Source of the DNA: Geopsychrobacter sp.
Lineage (GTDB): Bacteria > Desulfobacterota > Desulfuromonadia > Desulfuromonadales > Geopsychrobacteraceae
Reading direction: 5' to 3'
Assembly (NCBI GenBank): GCA_030620915.1
Contig: JAUXIR010000097.1
Span: 1 to 6,305, forward strand
Length of the DNA: 6,305 bases
The translations under genes were made by a program, and so were the position numbers. Below are positions 1 to 4,716 of this stretch, piece by piece. The notes beneath the pieces were generated by a model that made no database searches, was not told where the DNA came from, and worked only from the letters and a program-made list of their open reading frames with translations. The first letter of the stretch is position 1, and the number at the start of each line of letters is the position of its first letter.

Positions 1-322
1 ATTCCGCGAGATTGATGGTGATACCAGTTTGCATGCCGCTCGGGAGCAAGGCGGCGCTCGGCAGGACAAGCCGACCTCCAACTTGCGGATTCCACGGGTC
101 GACCCCCGGATTTGCCCGCAACAAATTATCAAAACCGATTCCCAAGCGCCTGGCCAGCTCCATAAGCGTCTCACTGGAAGCGATAATATAATCGCGGTTA
201 TGGCCGATGATAATGGTCTCTTCAGTGACAATCATCTCCTGCTTGAGGCGTGGGTACCAAGCCAGACCAGGGGAGGCGATCAACAGCAGAGCCAGCAATG
301 CTTGAACCATCGGTTTACCCAT
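1..322 (-). CDS. L,D-transpeptidase (YbiS/YcfS/ErfK type), N-terminal part, cut by window edge
   Basis: Seen: 107 codons are present from an ATG at 322 and the frame leaves the window at base 1. Residues 1-21 form a signal peptide (short charged start, Leu/Ala-rich core, GLA before W22) with no lipobox cysteine. Residues 43-88 read as a LysM-type module with the hallmark NPGVDPWNP (71-79) and LVLPS (86-89). The GITINLAE that follows is where the YkuD catalytic domain normally begins. Known: this family attaches Braun-type lipoprotein to peptidoglycan or makes 3-3 crosslinks in the periplasm, using a catalytic cysteine. That cysteine lies beyond the window, so activity cannot be judged. The start could instead be M5 (310). 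Neither start has a good ribosome binding site. The gene is divergent from the 678-2304 operon. Family call is firm; the exact paralogue is not. Confidence 0.9.
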   Translation of the reverse strand, partial: MGKPMVQALLALLLIASPGLAWYPRLKQEMIVTEETIIIGHNRDYIIASSETLMELARRLGIGFDNLLRANPGVDPWNPQVGGRLVLPSAALLPSGMQTGITINLAE

Positions 323-677
323 GGCCACAATTATAGCCACCCACAACCAGATTGTCTCCCGTAAACAAAGCGTAGATGTTGAGATCTATCATCCGCTTTA
401 GTCGATGGCAGAGCCCCCTCTGGTCAAAAACACAGCTTGGATCGGCCCATTTGCGAAGAAGTTCAGGAAGTGAAACCAAAGAGTTTTTCGCAACGATTGT
501 GATTACGACCCATGTGAGATACAGAAAAATGCTAACCTGTTCGACATGACAAGATATGCCACAGCCCTCAACGGGCCAAGGGGCTGGCGGGTAATCCTTG
601 AGCAGGCCGGGGGCGTGTTTCCGATTATCACAATCCGCCACATTGAATACAAATGAGCAAACAAAAGGACAGATGCT
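323..677. other. Divergent intergenic region, no gene seen
   Basis: This 355-base spacer separates the minus-strand transpeptidase from the plus-strand operon. Open frames cross it on the minus strand, but they have no ribosome binding site and no recognisable composition. It contains a 6-bp hairpin (CAGCCC 562-567 with GGGCTG 581-586) without a T-run. It also contains a widely spaced inverted pair, GATTGTGATTA (495-505) and its near-complement (625-635). I found no convincing plus-strand promoter; the best is TTGTGA-17-TACAGA at 497-525, which is weak. An AGGAC at 667-670 precedes the ATG at 678. Confidence 0.5.
330..358 (-). promoter_or_regulatory. Sigma70-like promoter of the L,D-transpeptidase gene
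   Basis: On the minus strand a GAGACA -35-like box (353-358), a 17-bp spacer and a perfect TATAAT (330-335) are seen. The expected transcription start falls at about 322-323, on or next to the ATG, so the message could be leaderless or translation could start at M5. The -10 is consensus and the -35 matches 4 of 6. Confidence 0.5.
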
Positions 678-1187
678 ATGACCAACAACGATATTTTGCG
701 CCGTATTCGCTATGTTTTTGACTTTAACGATTCAAAAATGATTTCGACATTTGGTGCAGCAGGGCATGAGGTCACGCGCGAGCAGATCAGCGCCTGGTTA
801 AAGAAAGAGGACGACCCTGCGTATGTAAAATGTCACGACAGGGAGATGGCGATTTTTCTGAATGGTTTGATTAACAAGAAACGGGGCAAAAAAGAGGGCC
901 CGCAAGCTGAGCCGGAGTCGCGCTTAACCAACAATATCATTTTCATCAAATTGAAAATCGCGTTAAATCTGAAGGCCGAGGATATCATTGCGATGATGGA
1001 TCTGGCTAACTTCCACATCAGCAAACATGAACTGAGCGCGCTTTTCCGTAAGCCGGGGCATAAGCACTACCGTACCTGCCAGGATCAGATTTTACGTAAT
1101 TTCCTGCAAGGGATGCAGCTCAAATATCGCCCCGTGAGTGAATCAGGGCCTGAGAACAAATCAGTCCCTGACGCAGAAACTGATTAA
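678..1187 (+). CDS. yehS: YehS-like DUF1456 protein
   Basis: The 169-residue product matches remembered E. coli YehS along most of its length: NNDILR at the start, then I-AWLKKEDDPAY--C, FLNGLI--KRGK, LTNNIIF-KLKIALNLK and a FLQGM segment. It consists of two tandem copies of the DUF1456 repeat, at about residues 3-70 and 84-152. Each holds a cysteine at the matching place (C52, C134) just before a D/Q-rich helix and an FL-G motif. The tail after 152 is polar and probably disordered. No molecular function is established for the family; the protein looks soluble and cytoplasmic. It is the first of four tightly packed genes, and the next start codon follows its stop with no gap. An ATG at 674 is followed at once by an in-frame TGA, so 678 is the start. 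Confidence 0.92.
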   Translation: MTNNDILRRIRYVFDFNDSKMISTFGAAGHEVTREQISAWLKKEDDPAYVKCHDREMAIFLNGLINKKRGKKEGPQAEPESRLTNNIIFIKLKIALNLKAEDIIAMMDLANFHISKHELSALFRKPGHKHYRTCQDQILRNFLQGMQLKYRPVSESGPENKSVPDAETD

Positions 1188-1436
1188 ATGGAAATCACCC
1201 TCCAAGACGACCGCCTCAAGACGCTCACTGAAAAGGTCCAGAGCTATTTCAGGAATGAGCACGAGGATTCCATTGGTGAGTTGAAGGCTTCATTGATAAT
1301 CGACTTTTTCATCAAGGAACTCGGAGCGGAAATCTACAATCAGGCGATCGGTGATGCCCATGATTTTATGCAGGACAAGCTCATCGATCTGGAACAGATT
1401 CTTTATGTACCGGAACAAAAACAAGGGAGACCATGA
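1188..1436 (+). CDS. DUF2164 family protein
   Basis: An 82-residue acidic, helical protein. The family hallmarks are visible: IGELKASLIIDFFIKELG (29-46), then IYNQAIGDAHDFMQDKLIDLE (49-69). I recognise this arrangement (IG-LKA-L--DFF--E-G--IYNQAI-DA) as DUF2164, a family of small single-domain proteins with no assigned function. The length is normal for the family. The ATG directly abuts the TAA of the upstream gene and lacks a clear Shine-Dalgarno, so it is probably translated by coupling. Its own stop overlaps the next start (ATGA at 1433-1436). No cysteines, signal peptide or membrane segment are present. The family call is confident; the role is unknown. Confidence 0.9.
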   Translation: MEITLQDDRLKTLTEKVQSYFRNEHEDSIGELKASLIIDFFIKELGAEIYNQAIGDAHDFMQDKLIDLEQILYVPEQKQGRP

Positions 1437-1903
1437 ATAAACTCAGCCGAGCCCTTTTTTTTGCCCTGTTGCTGCTGCCCAGCGGTTGCGCCACCCTGCA
1501 GCCAGGCTTTGAAACACCCAGCGTCAGCCTGACCTCATTCCGGCTACTCCCCTCCGAAAATATGGCTCCACGTTTCGAAATCGGCCTGCATGTCATCAAT
1601 CCCAACCTGGCCCCTCTGCCACTGAAGGGGATCTCCTACAAGGTCATACTCGAAGGATATCAACTGCTGAGCGGCGTGACCAATGACCTGCCGGTCATCC
1701 CGGGCTATGGCGAAGGAGATATCATTCTACAAGCCAGCGCAGATCTGTTCAGTGGATTGCGCCTGCTGAGTGAATTGATGACTGAGCCGCGTGAAACCTT
1801 CGGCTATGAGCTTGAAGCCAAACTCGATATCGGCCGTATGCTGCCCAGCATCCGGGTTAAGGAGGCAGGTGAAATCCTGCTGCAACGGTCCAGGGCTCGA
1901 TGA
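1433..1903 (+). CDS. LEA14/WHy-type lipoprotein
   Basis: The 156-residue product opens with a lipoprotein signal: charged start, FFALLLL core, and PSGC ending at C19, the acylation site. Ala at +2 favours the outer membrane over retention in the inner membrane. The mature part is a single LEA type 2 (WHy) domain. Its signature lies around N56-P57-N58, followed by PLPLKGISYKVILEGY (61-76) and LLSG. In the known family this is a beta-sandwich linked to stress tolerance, with no enzymatic activity. GGGAG lies a few bases before the ATG, which overlaps the previous gene's stop by four bases. The stop overlaps the following gene in the same way. The proline at the lipobox -3 position is slightly unusual. 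A partner or substrate cannot be inferred. Confidence 0.9.
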   Translation: MNKLSRALFFALLLLPSGCATLQPGFETPSVSLTSFRLLPSENMAPRFEIGLHVINPNLAPLPLKGISYKVILEGYQLLSGVTNDLPVIPGYGEGDIILQASADLFSGLRLLSELMTEPRETFGYELEAKLDIGRMLPSIRVKEAGEILLQRSRAR

Positions 1904-2304
1904 TCAGCGCCGAACATACCTGCCCCTGTGGCAGCGATGAGACCTATACCAGCTGCTGCCGGATATTGCACCTGGGTCGGGCAGCACAAACGGCCGAACA
2001 ACTCATGCGCTCGCGCTACAGTGCGTATGCACTCAAACTCATCGACTATCTGGTTGAGACCACCCACCCCGATCAACGCGTGCCAGACCTTAAAAAAACG
2101 ATCGCTGAATGGGCTGATCAGGCTGAGTTTTATCGGCTGGAAATCATTTCGACGCGGCAGGGTCAGGTCTCAGACAAAATAGGCAAGGTTGAATTTATCG
2201 CGCACTATCGTCAAGGGGGCAAAGAACGGCAGCTGTGCGAATTGTCCCGCTTTAAACGCTATGCAAAACACTGGGTCTATCTGGACGGCGAGATCGGCCC
2301 CTAG
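1900..2304 (+). CDS. ychJ: YchJ-like (UPF0225) protein with N-terminal SEC-C zinc motif
   Basis: The 134-residue protein begins with a SEC-C zinc-binding motif: CPCGS at 8-12 and paired C19-C20. This is followed by the family's core marker LMRSRYSAYA (35-44), with YLVETTHP (50-57), a central strand rich in aromatic residues, and the closing W-Y-DG motif (125-130). The core has an NTF2-like fold in the family as known. E. coli YchJ carries a second SEC-C motif at its C-terminus; this protein stops just after the DG motif, and no CPCGSG remnant lies downstream in any frame I read. The single-motif form may be natural. The start overlaps the lipoprotein stop (ATGA), making this the last gene of the coupled operon. 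A terminator follows 12 bases after the stop. Cellular function is unknown. Confidence 0.9.
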   Translation: MISAEHTCPCGSDETYTSCCRILHLGRAAQTAEQLMRSRYSAYALKLIDYLVETTHPDQRVPDLKKTIAEWADQAEFYRLEIISTRQGQVSDKIGKVEFIAHYRQGGKERQLCELSRFKRYAKHWVYLDGEIGP

Positions 2305-2316
2305 GCAAAAAAGGAA

Positions 2317-2353
2317 GAAGGCCCCCATCATTGCAACGAAGGCCTTCCTTTTA
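2317..2353. terminator. Intrinsic terminator, probably bidirectional
   Basis: GAAGGCC (2317-2323) pairs with GGCCTTC (2341-2347) around a 17-base loop. A CTTTTA run follows on the plus strand, just after the YchJ stop. Read on the minus strand, the same stem is followed after four bases by TTTTTT (2307-2312). The large loop makes it only moderately strong. The symmetric T-runs suggest it could also stop minus-strand transcription arriving from the 2399-2473 reading frame. Confidence 0.6.
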
Positions 2354-2373
2354 TCTTCACTAACTTCGCAGTG

Positions 2374-2467
2374 TCCCCATGGGGAACCTTTTCCCGGCTT
2401 AGATGTGCCGGGTTACTGTTCGGTTTACTGTAATCGTGTCTCCCAGATGGTCAGGTGGCTCAGAGAC
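2374..2467. repeat. Cluster of hairpins and short repeats in the spacer
   Basis: This stretch holds a perfect 12-bp palindrome TCCCCATGGGGA (2374-2385) and a 6-bp stem CCCGGC/GCCGGG (2393-2398, 2407-2412). It also holds a near-direct repeat, GGTTACTGT (2411-2419) and GGTTTACTGT (2422-2431), 11 bp apart, and a GTCTC/GAGAC stem (2438-2442, 2463-2467). None fits a riboswitch class that I know. It may be transcript structure or protein-binding DNA. Confidence 0.5.
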
Positions 2468-2473
2468 TGGCAT
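2399..2473 (-). CDS. Possible 24-residue small protein or leader peptide
   Basis: An ATG at 2473 is preceded by AGGAGG (2482-2487) at 8-base spacing, the best-placed Shine-Dalgarno on the minus strand in this spacer. The frame encodes 24 residues beginning MPVSEPPDH and ending TVTRHI, with a short internal repeat (TVN R TVT). Its TAA sits in the loop of a 6-bp GC hairpin (CCCGGC 2393-2398 with GCCGGG 2407-2412). Further along the same strand are a 12-bp palindrome and the T-tailed stem at 2317-2347. It lies convergent to the upstream operon. I recognise no family, and a frame this short can arise by chance. A weak TATAAC (2543-2548) could be its -10. Confidence 0.3.
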   Translation of the reverse strand: MPVSEPPDHLGDTITVNRTVTRHI

Positions 2474-2541
2474 AAAGTCTTCCTCCTTTACGTTTGGGTT
2501 GATCTAACAATAACACAAATCGTGCGGCGCGAGAGTCCCCC

Positions 2542-2550
2542 TGTTATACT
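2542..2550 (+). promoter_or_regulatory. Extended -10 promoter for tag
   Basis: TG-T-TATACT forms an extended -10 element; the region 17 bp upstream (GTGCGG) is a poor -35, as is usual for this class. The transcript would start near 2557 and have a leader of about 85 bases before the tag ATG. On the other strand the same bases read TATAAC, so the site might fire both ways. Confidence 0.5.
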
Positions 2551-2642
2551 AATTTTTCCTCCGAAGAGCCTATGCTGCCGAGACGCGGGTTTATTCTCCG
2601 GCTGTTATCAGCTCTGCGGGCTCACTGGCAACAGGAGACCCC

Positions 2643-3188
2643 ATGAGCAGTTATTGCGATGCAGCCCCCGGCCATCCCTGGCACGGCCCCTATCATGACA
2701 CCGAATACGGCTTCCCCCTGCGCGACGATCATCTGCTGTTTGAACGACTGGTACTTGAGATCAATCAGGCCGGATTATCATGGCTGACGATTTTAAAAAA
2801 GAAGGATAACTTTCGGCGCGCCTTCGAGGAATTCGATATTGATCGGGTCGCCGCATACGGTGAAGAGGAGCGCCAGCGCCTGCTCGCCGATGCCGGAATT
2901 ATCCGTAATAGGTTGAAGGTCGACGCAACAATCGCAAACGCGCAACGCCTGGTAACACTGCGCACTGAATATGGCAGTTTTGCCGCCTGGCTCGATCAGC
3001 ACCATCCTCTCCCCAAACAGGAATGGGTTAAGCTATTCAAGCAAACCTTTCGCTTCACAGGTGGAGAGATCACTGGTGAATTCCTGTTGAGTACCGGCTA
3101 CCTCCCTGGTGCGCATCAAGTGAATTGCCCGATTTTTCAGGAAGTTATAACGCATAATCCGCCATGGACACTTGTAGAACAAAATTAA
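2643..3188 (+). CDS. tag: DNA-3-methyladenine glycosylase I
   Basis: The 181-residue enzyme should excise 3-methyladenine from alkylated DNA in the cytoplasm, starting base excision repair. The four zinc ligands of E. coli Tag are conserved in position: C5, H18, H158 and C162 (H-QVN-C). The base-recognition glutamate (E39) and the stacking tryptophan (W47) lie in LEINQAGLSW (38-47), followed by TILKKKDNFRRAFEEFD and the AGIIRNRLK segment. Oddities: the E. coli pocket residues Trp6 and Tyr13 are replaced by A7 and H14, and EWG becomes EYG. The N-terminus instead reads APGHPWHGPYHD, which I recall from a recurring Tag subclass. AGGAG lies six bases before the ATG. The gene appears to be transcribed alone, from the extended -10 promoter upstream. 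Confidence 0.95.
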   Translation: MSSYCDAAPGHPWHGPYHDTEYGFPLRDDHLLFERLVLEINQAGLSWLTILKKKDNFRRAFEEFDIDRVAAYGEEERQRLLADAGIIRNRLKVDATIANAQRLVTLRTEYGSFAAWLDQHHPLPKQEWVKLFKQTFRFTGGEITGEFLLSTGYLPGAHQVNCPIFQEVITHNPPWTLVEQN

Positions 3189-3209
3189 ATGTAAATAAAA
3201 TCTAGCCGC

Positions 3210-3252
3210 TTGATTAAAAATAATTGACTAAATTAATATCAAAATATAGGTT
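3210..3252 (+). promoter_or_regulatory. A/T-rich promoter region for the 3308 gene
   Basis: Two overlapping sigma70-like choices are visible: TTGATT (3210-3215) with TAATAT (3234-3239) at 18 bp, and TTGACT (3224-3229) with TATAGG (3245-3250) at 15 bp or TAGGTT (3247-3252) at 17 bp. The block is strikingly A/T-rich compared with its flanks. No intrinsic terminator is visible between tag and this region, so read-through from tag is possible. Confidence 0.4.
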
Positions 3253-3265
3253 ATTCCGAAATCAA

Positions 3266-3299
3266 CTCCACGGATGGAGATAAAGTTTCCCACGGAAGG
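3266..3299 (+). promoter_or_regulatory. CsrA/RsmA-like leader with repeated ACGGA motif
   Basis: CCACGGATGG (3268-3277) recurs as CCACGGAAGG (3290-3299), exactly 22 bases further on. The first ACGGA sits in the six-base loop of a CTCC/GGAG stem (3266-3279). The second overlaps the Shine-Dalgarno (GGAAGG, eight bases before the ATG at 3308), which can itself pair with TTCC on either side. Known CsrA sites have an ANGGA core, typically loop-exposed, with one copy covering the ribosome binding site. The binding of CsrA is inferred. Confidence 0.4.
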
Positions 3300-3307
3300 T
3301 TCCTATT

Positions 3308-3790
3308 ATGGCGATCAAGAATATTCTGCTGCCTGAATATAATTTCGTGTACACCTATTACTGCGGAAGCATTGACGACATCCAGGTTCGGGCCTACGCG
3401 GACCGACTCAAGAACCAGCTTGCCGAACTTAAAAGCTATTGTGAAATCATTGATTTTTCGCGCAACGTAGATTTCAGCAAACTGAGTTCCGAGACTCTGA
3501 ACAAAGCAGGTGCCCTCGAAAAAGAACGCCCCAATACCGGAACCGGGCCTCTAGCCATCCTGGTCCTTGACCCCCTGACATACGGATTGGCTCGCACCTA
3601 TTCGACCTTCGCCAGCGATTTTCGCACCAACGTTCTTATCTCTTACAGCCTTGAAGACGGTATCGCCTTCATGGGTCTTAACGACCAGCAGAACCTGCAG
3701 ATTAAGAACGTCATCAATCAGACCAATACCGGGACATGTGAGCCCTCCTCTGCCGTTCAACTCGGGTTCAACTTCCCCCCCGACAAATAG
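3308..3790 (+). CDS. Uncharacterised protein, weakly STAS/SpoIIAA-like
   Basis: The 160-residue protein has no signal peptide or membrane segment and is probably cytoplasmic. It alternates strands and helices: a strand pair with YNFVYTYYCG (11-20), an amphipathic helix (25-42), a strand EIIDFSRNVDF (46-56), then LAILVLDPLTYGLARTY (82-98) and TNVLISYSLEDGIAFMGL (107-124). This order, especially the IDFS strand, a hydrophobic strand before YGLAR, and the final EDGIAFMGL helix, recalls small SpoIIAA/STAS-like orphans that I have seen in proteobacteria. I cannot name a family. The C-terminal 35 residues are polar. The ribosome binding site is GGAAGG, embedded in the repeated leader motif. No partner gene is adjacent, so a regulatory role is only a guess from the fold. 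Confidence 0.8.
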   Translation: MAIKNILLPEYNFVYTYYCGSIDDIQVRAYADRLKNQLAELKSYCEIIDFSRNVDFSKLSSETLNKAGALEKERPNTGTGPLAILVLDPLTYGLARTYSTFASDFRTNVLISYSLEDGIAFMGLNDQQNLQIKNVINQTNTGTCEPSSAVQLGFNFPPDK

Positions 3791-3845
3791 GCGGTACGGC
3801 CCACCGGCCGAAAACGGCAGCATATCAATCAAACTTTATTAATTC

Positions 3846-3874
3846 TTCCCCAAAAAAAAAATTCCTGCTAAACT
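3846..3874 (+). promoter_or_regulatory. Extended -10 promoter for the 3913 gene
   Basis: TTCCCC (3846-3851), 17 bp containing a run of ten A, then TG-C-TAAACT (3866-3874). The -35 is weak, the -10 matches 4 of 6 and has the TG extension. The A-run in the spacer could bend the DNA. Transcription would start near 3881, leaving a leader of about 30 bases that carries the strong GGAGG. Confidence 0.4.
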
Positions 3875-3912
3875 TCCTACCTAATCATTAAAAGAAACAA
3901 AGGAGGAGCACG

Positions 3913-4305
3913 ATGTCGATGAAAAGCCTCTGGGGCGAAATACCCAACATTGAAGATATCAAGACCCCAAGTTCCATGCTAGCCGAGCAGGGGAAAATGC
4001 TCAGTGAAGTAACAAATGGGCGCCTGCAGGGTCAAGTCAAGAAAATCCAGAGCAACAACATGTTCACCTACGAACTTTCAGTCGTGGTTCCAGCCCTGGC
4101 CAACTACTCACAAAAAATCCTCAAGGTTGTCCACGATCTGACGATCTACCCGGTGATGCTCTCCCACGAGCAATCAGGCAAGGAGTACACCGCCAAAAAC
4201 GATATTGAATTCATGGAGTACCTCGGCGAGATCCTTTCATCCGACGAGAACCGCTTGATCATCTCCGGCCTCAACGCCCAGGTTCGGCTTGCTGAAGAGG
4301 ACTGA
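3913..4305 (+). CDS. Uncharacterised 130-residue protein
   Basis: The product has no signal peptide, membrane span or cysteine. An N-terminal part (LWGEIPNIEDIKTPSSMLAEQ, 6-26) leads to LSEVTNGRLQGQVKK (30-44). A strand-rich middle follows (FTYELSVVVPALANYSQKILKVVHDLTIYPVML, 51-83), and then a helix with FMEYLGEILSS and a final strand RLIISGLNAQVRL. The middle looks like paired beta strands. I have a faint memory of similar LWG-IP orphans but can assign no family. GGAGGA lies five bases before the ATG; a second ATG six bases on is less well spaced. It has its own promoter candidate and is followed by a strong hairpin, so it seems to be a single-gene unit. It lies close to the 3308 gene, and both are soluble orphans, but no shared role is shown. 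Confidence 0.8.
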   Translation: MSMKSLWGEIPNIEDIKTPSSMLAEQGKMLSEVTNGRLQGQVKKIQSNNMFTYELSVVVPALANYSQKILKVVHDLTIYPVMLSHEQSGKEYTAKNDIEFMEYLGEILSSDENRLIISGLNAQVRLAEED

Positions 4306-4331
4306 AAAAAGCGGCTATGAAGCAGATGAAC

Positions 4332-4368
4332 GACAGAGCCCGACACCTTAAGTACACCGGGCTCTGTC
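4332..4368 (+). terminator. Perfect 11-bp hairpin after the 3913 gene, no T-run
   Basis: GACAGAGCCCG (4332-4342) pairs without mismatch with CGGGCTCTGTC (4358-4368) around a 15-base loop containing CTTAAG. It starts 27 bases after the stop codon. No T-run follows on either strand, so it is not a textbook intrinsic terminator. It could protect the 3' end of the message or act as a weak terminator. Confidence 0.45.
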
Positions 4369-4599
4369 AGTTCCCGCCCGCCCGACATCGCGTTATCACC
4401 TGTCCTATTTTTCCAATATAGTCAAAAAAAACTGACCCACACGGCAACGCTCAACCTTGCCGGCGACCAACCCTTCGAAAGGATCCGCGTCAAGGTCAAA
4501 GATGGTGAGATCGTCATCCCCATATTTTTTCTACTCAGCTATTACTGATTTTTAGCAGACCGGCCGCCTGACCGAGGCGCTGAAAAGATCTCTGGATCG

Positions 4600-4628
4600 G
4601 TGACTCCGGCTGTGCTAATTTGTATACA
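4600..4628 (+). promoter_or_regulatory. Candidate promoter of the ferritin-like gene
   Basis: GTGACT (4600-4605, 4 of 6), a 17-bp spacer and TATACA (4623-4628, 4 of 6). The -10 lies inside the palindrome TGTATACA, which could double as an operator half. The predicted leader is about 80 bases and contains a 5-bp CCGCC/GGCGG stem. No Fur box or other metal-regulator site is convincing. Confidence 0.4.
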
Positions 4629-4716
4629 GTGGACAGTTCAGAGGTCCGAACAGCTAGTAATTCTCGCCGCCTGCAGTCTTGGCGGTGTTCCATTTTGATC
4701 ATTGGAGGAGTAGCAA

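Larger units (their letters stand above)
4306..4716. other. Gene-free stretch with one coding-like relic
   Basis: These 411 bases hold no complete gene. After the hairpin at 4332-4368, bases 4432-4548 read on the plus strand as 38 protein-like residues with mostly C/G-ending codons (including AGDQPFERIRVKVKDGEIVI), ending in TGA. There is no start codon or ribosome binding site for this frame. The minus strand of the same bases also reads as a protein-like acidic segment (YGDDDLTIFDLDADPFEGLV), bounded by stops. It may be a gene remnant. Short stems near 4668-4687 (CCGCC/GGCGG) and a TGTATACA palindrome (4621-4628) lie nearer the next gene. Confidence 0.35.

Noticed and set aside
315..688. 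Minus-strand open frames across the divergent spacer (315-641 and 503-688)
   Set aside because: They lack ribosome binding sites and natural-looking composition, and one runs through the transpeptidase promoter and start codon.
2360..2500. Riboswitch (cyclic-di-GMP/GEMM, cobalamin or similar) in the hairpin-rich spacer
   Set aside because: Stems are present, but none of the conserved core sequences of these classes could be found on either strand.
2189..2698. A 169-codon open plus-strand frame spanning the YchJ end, the spacer and the start of tag
   Set aside because: It overlaps two recognised genes in another frame, crosses the terminator and promoter, has no ribosome binding site, and its translation is rich in Cys/Arg/Ser with no family-like pattern.
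3791..3845. Terminator after the 3308 gene
   Set aside because: Only a 4-bp GCCG/CGGC stem around AAAA is present and no T-run follows, too weak to call.
4306..4716. Insertion-sequence remnant
   Set aside because: No terminal inverted repeats, target duplication or transposase motif is visible; the protein-like segment does not resemble a transposase.
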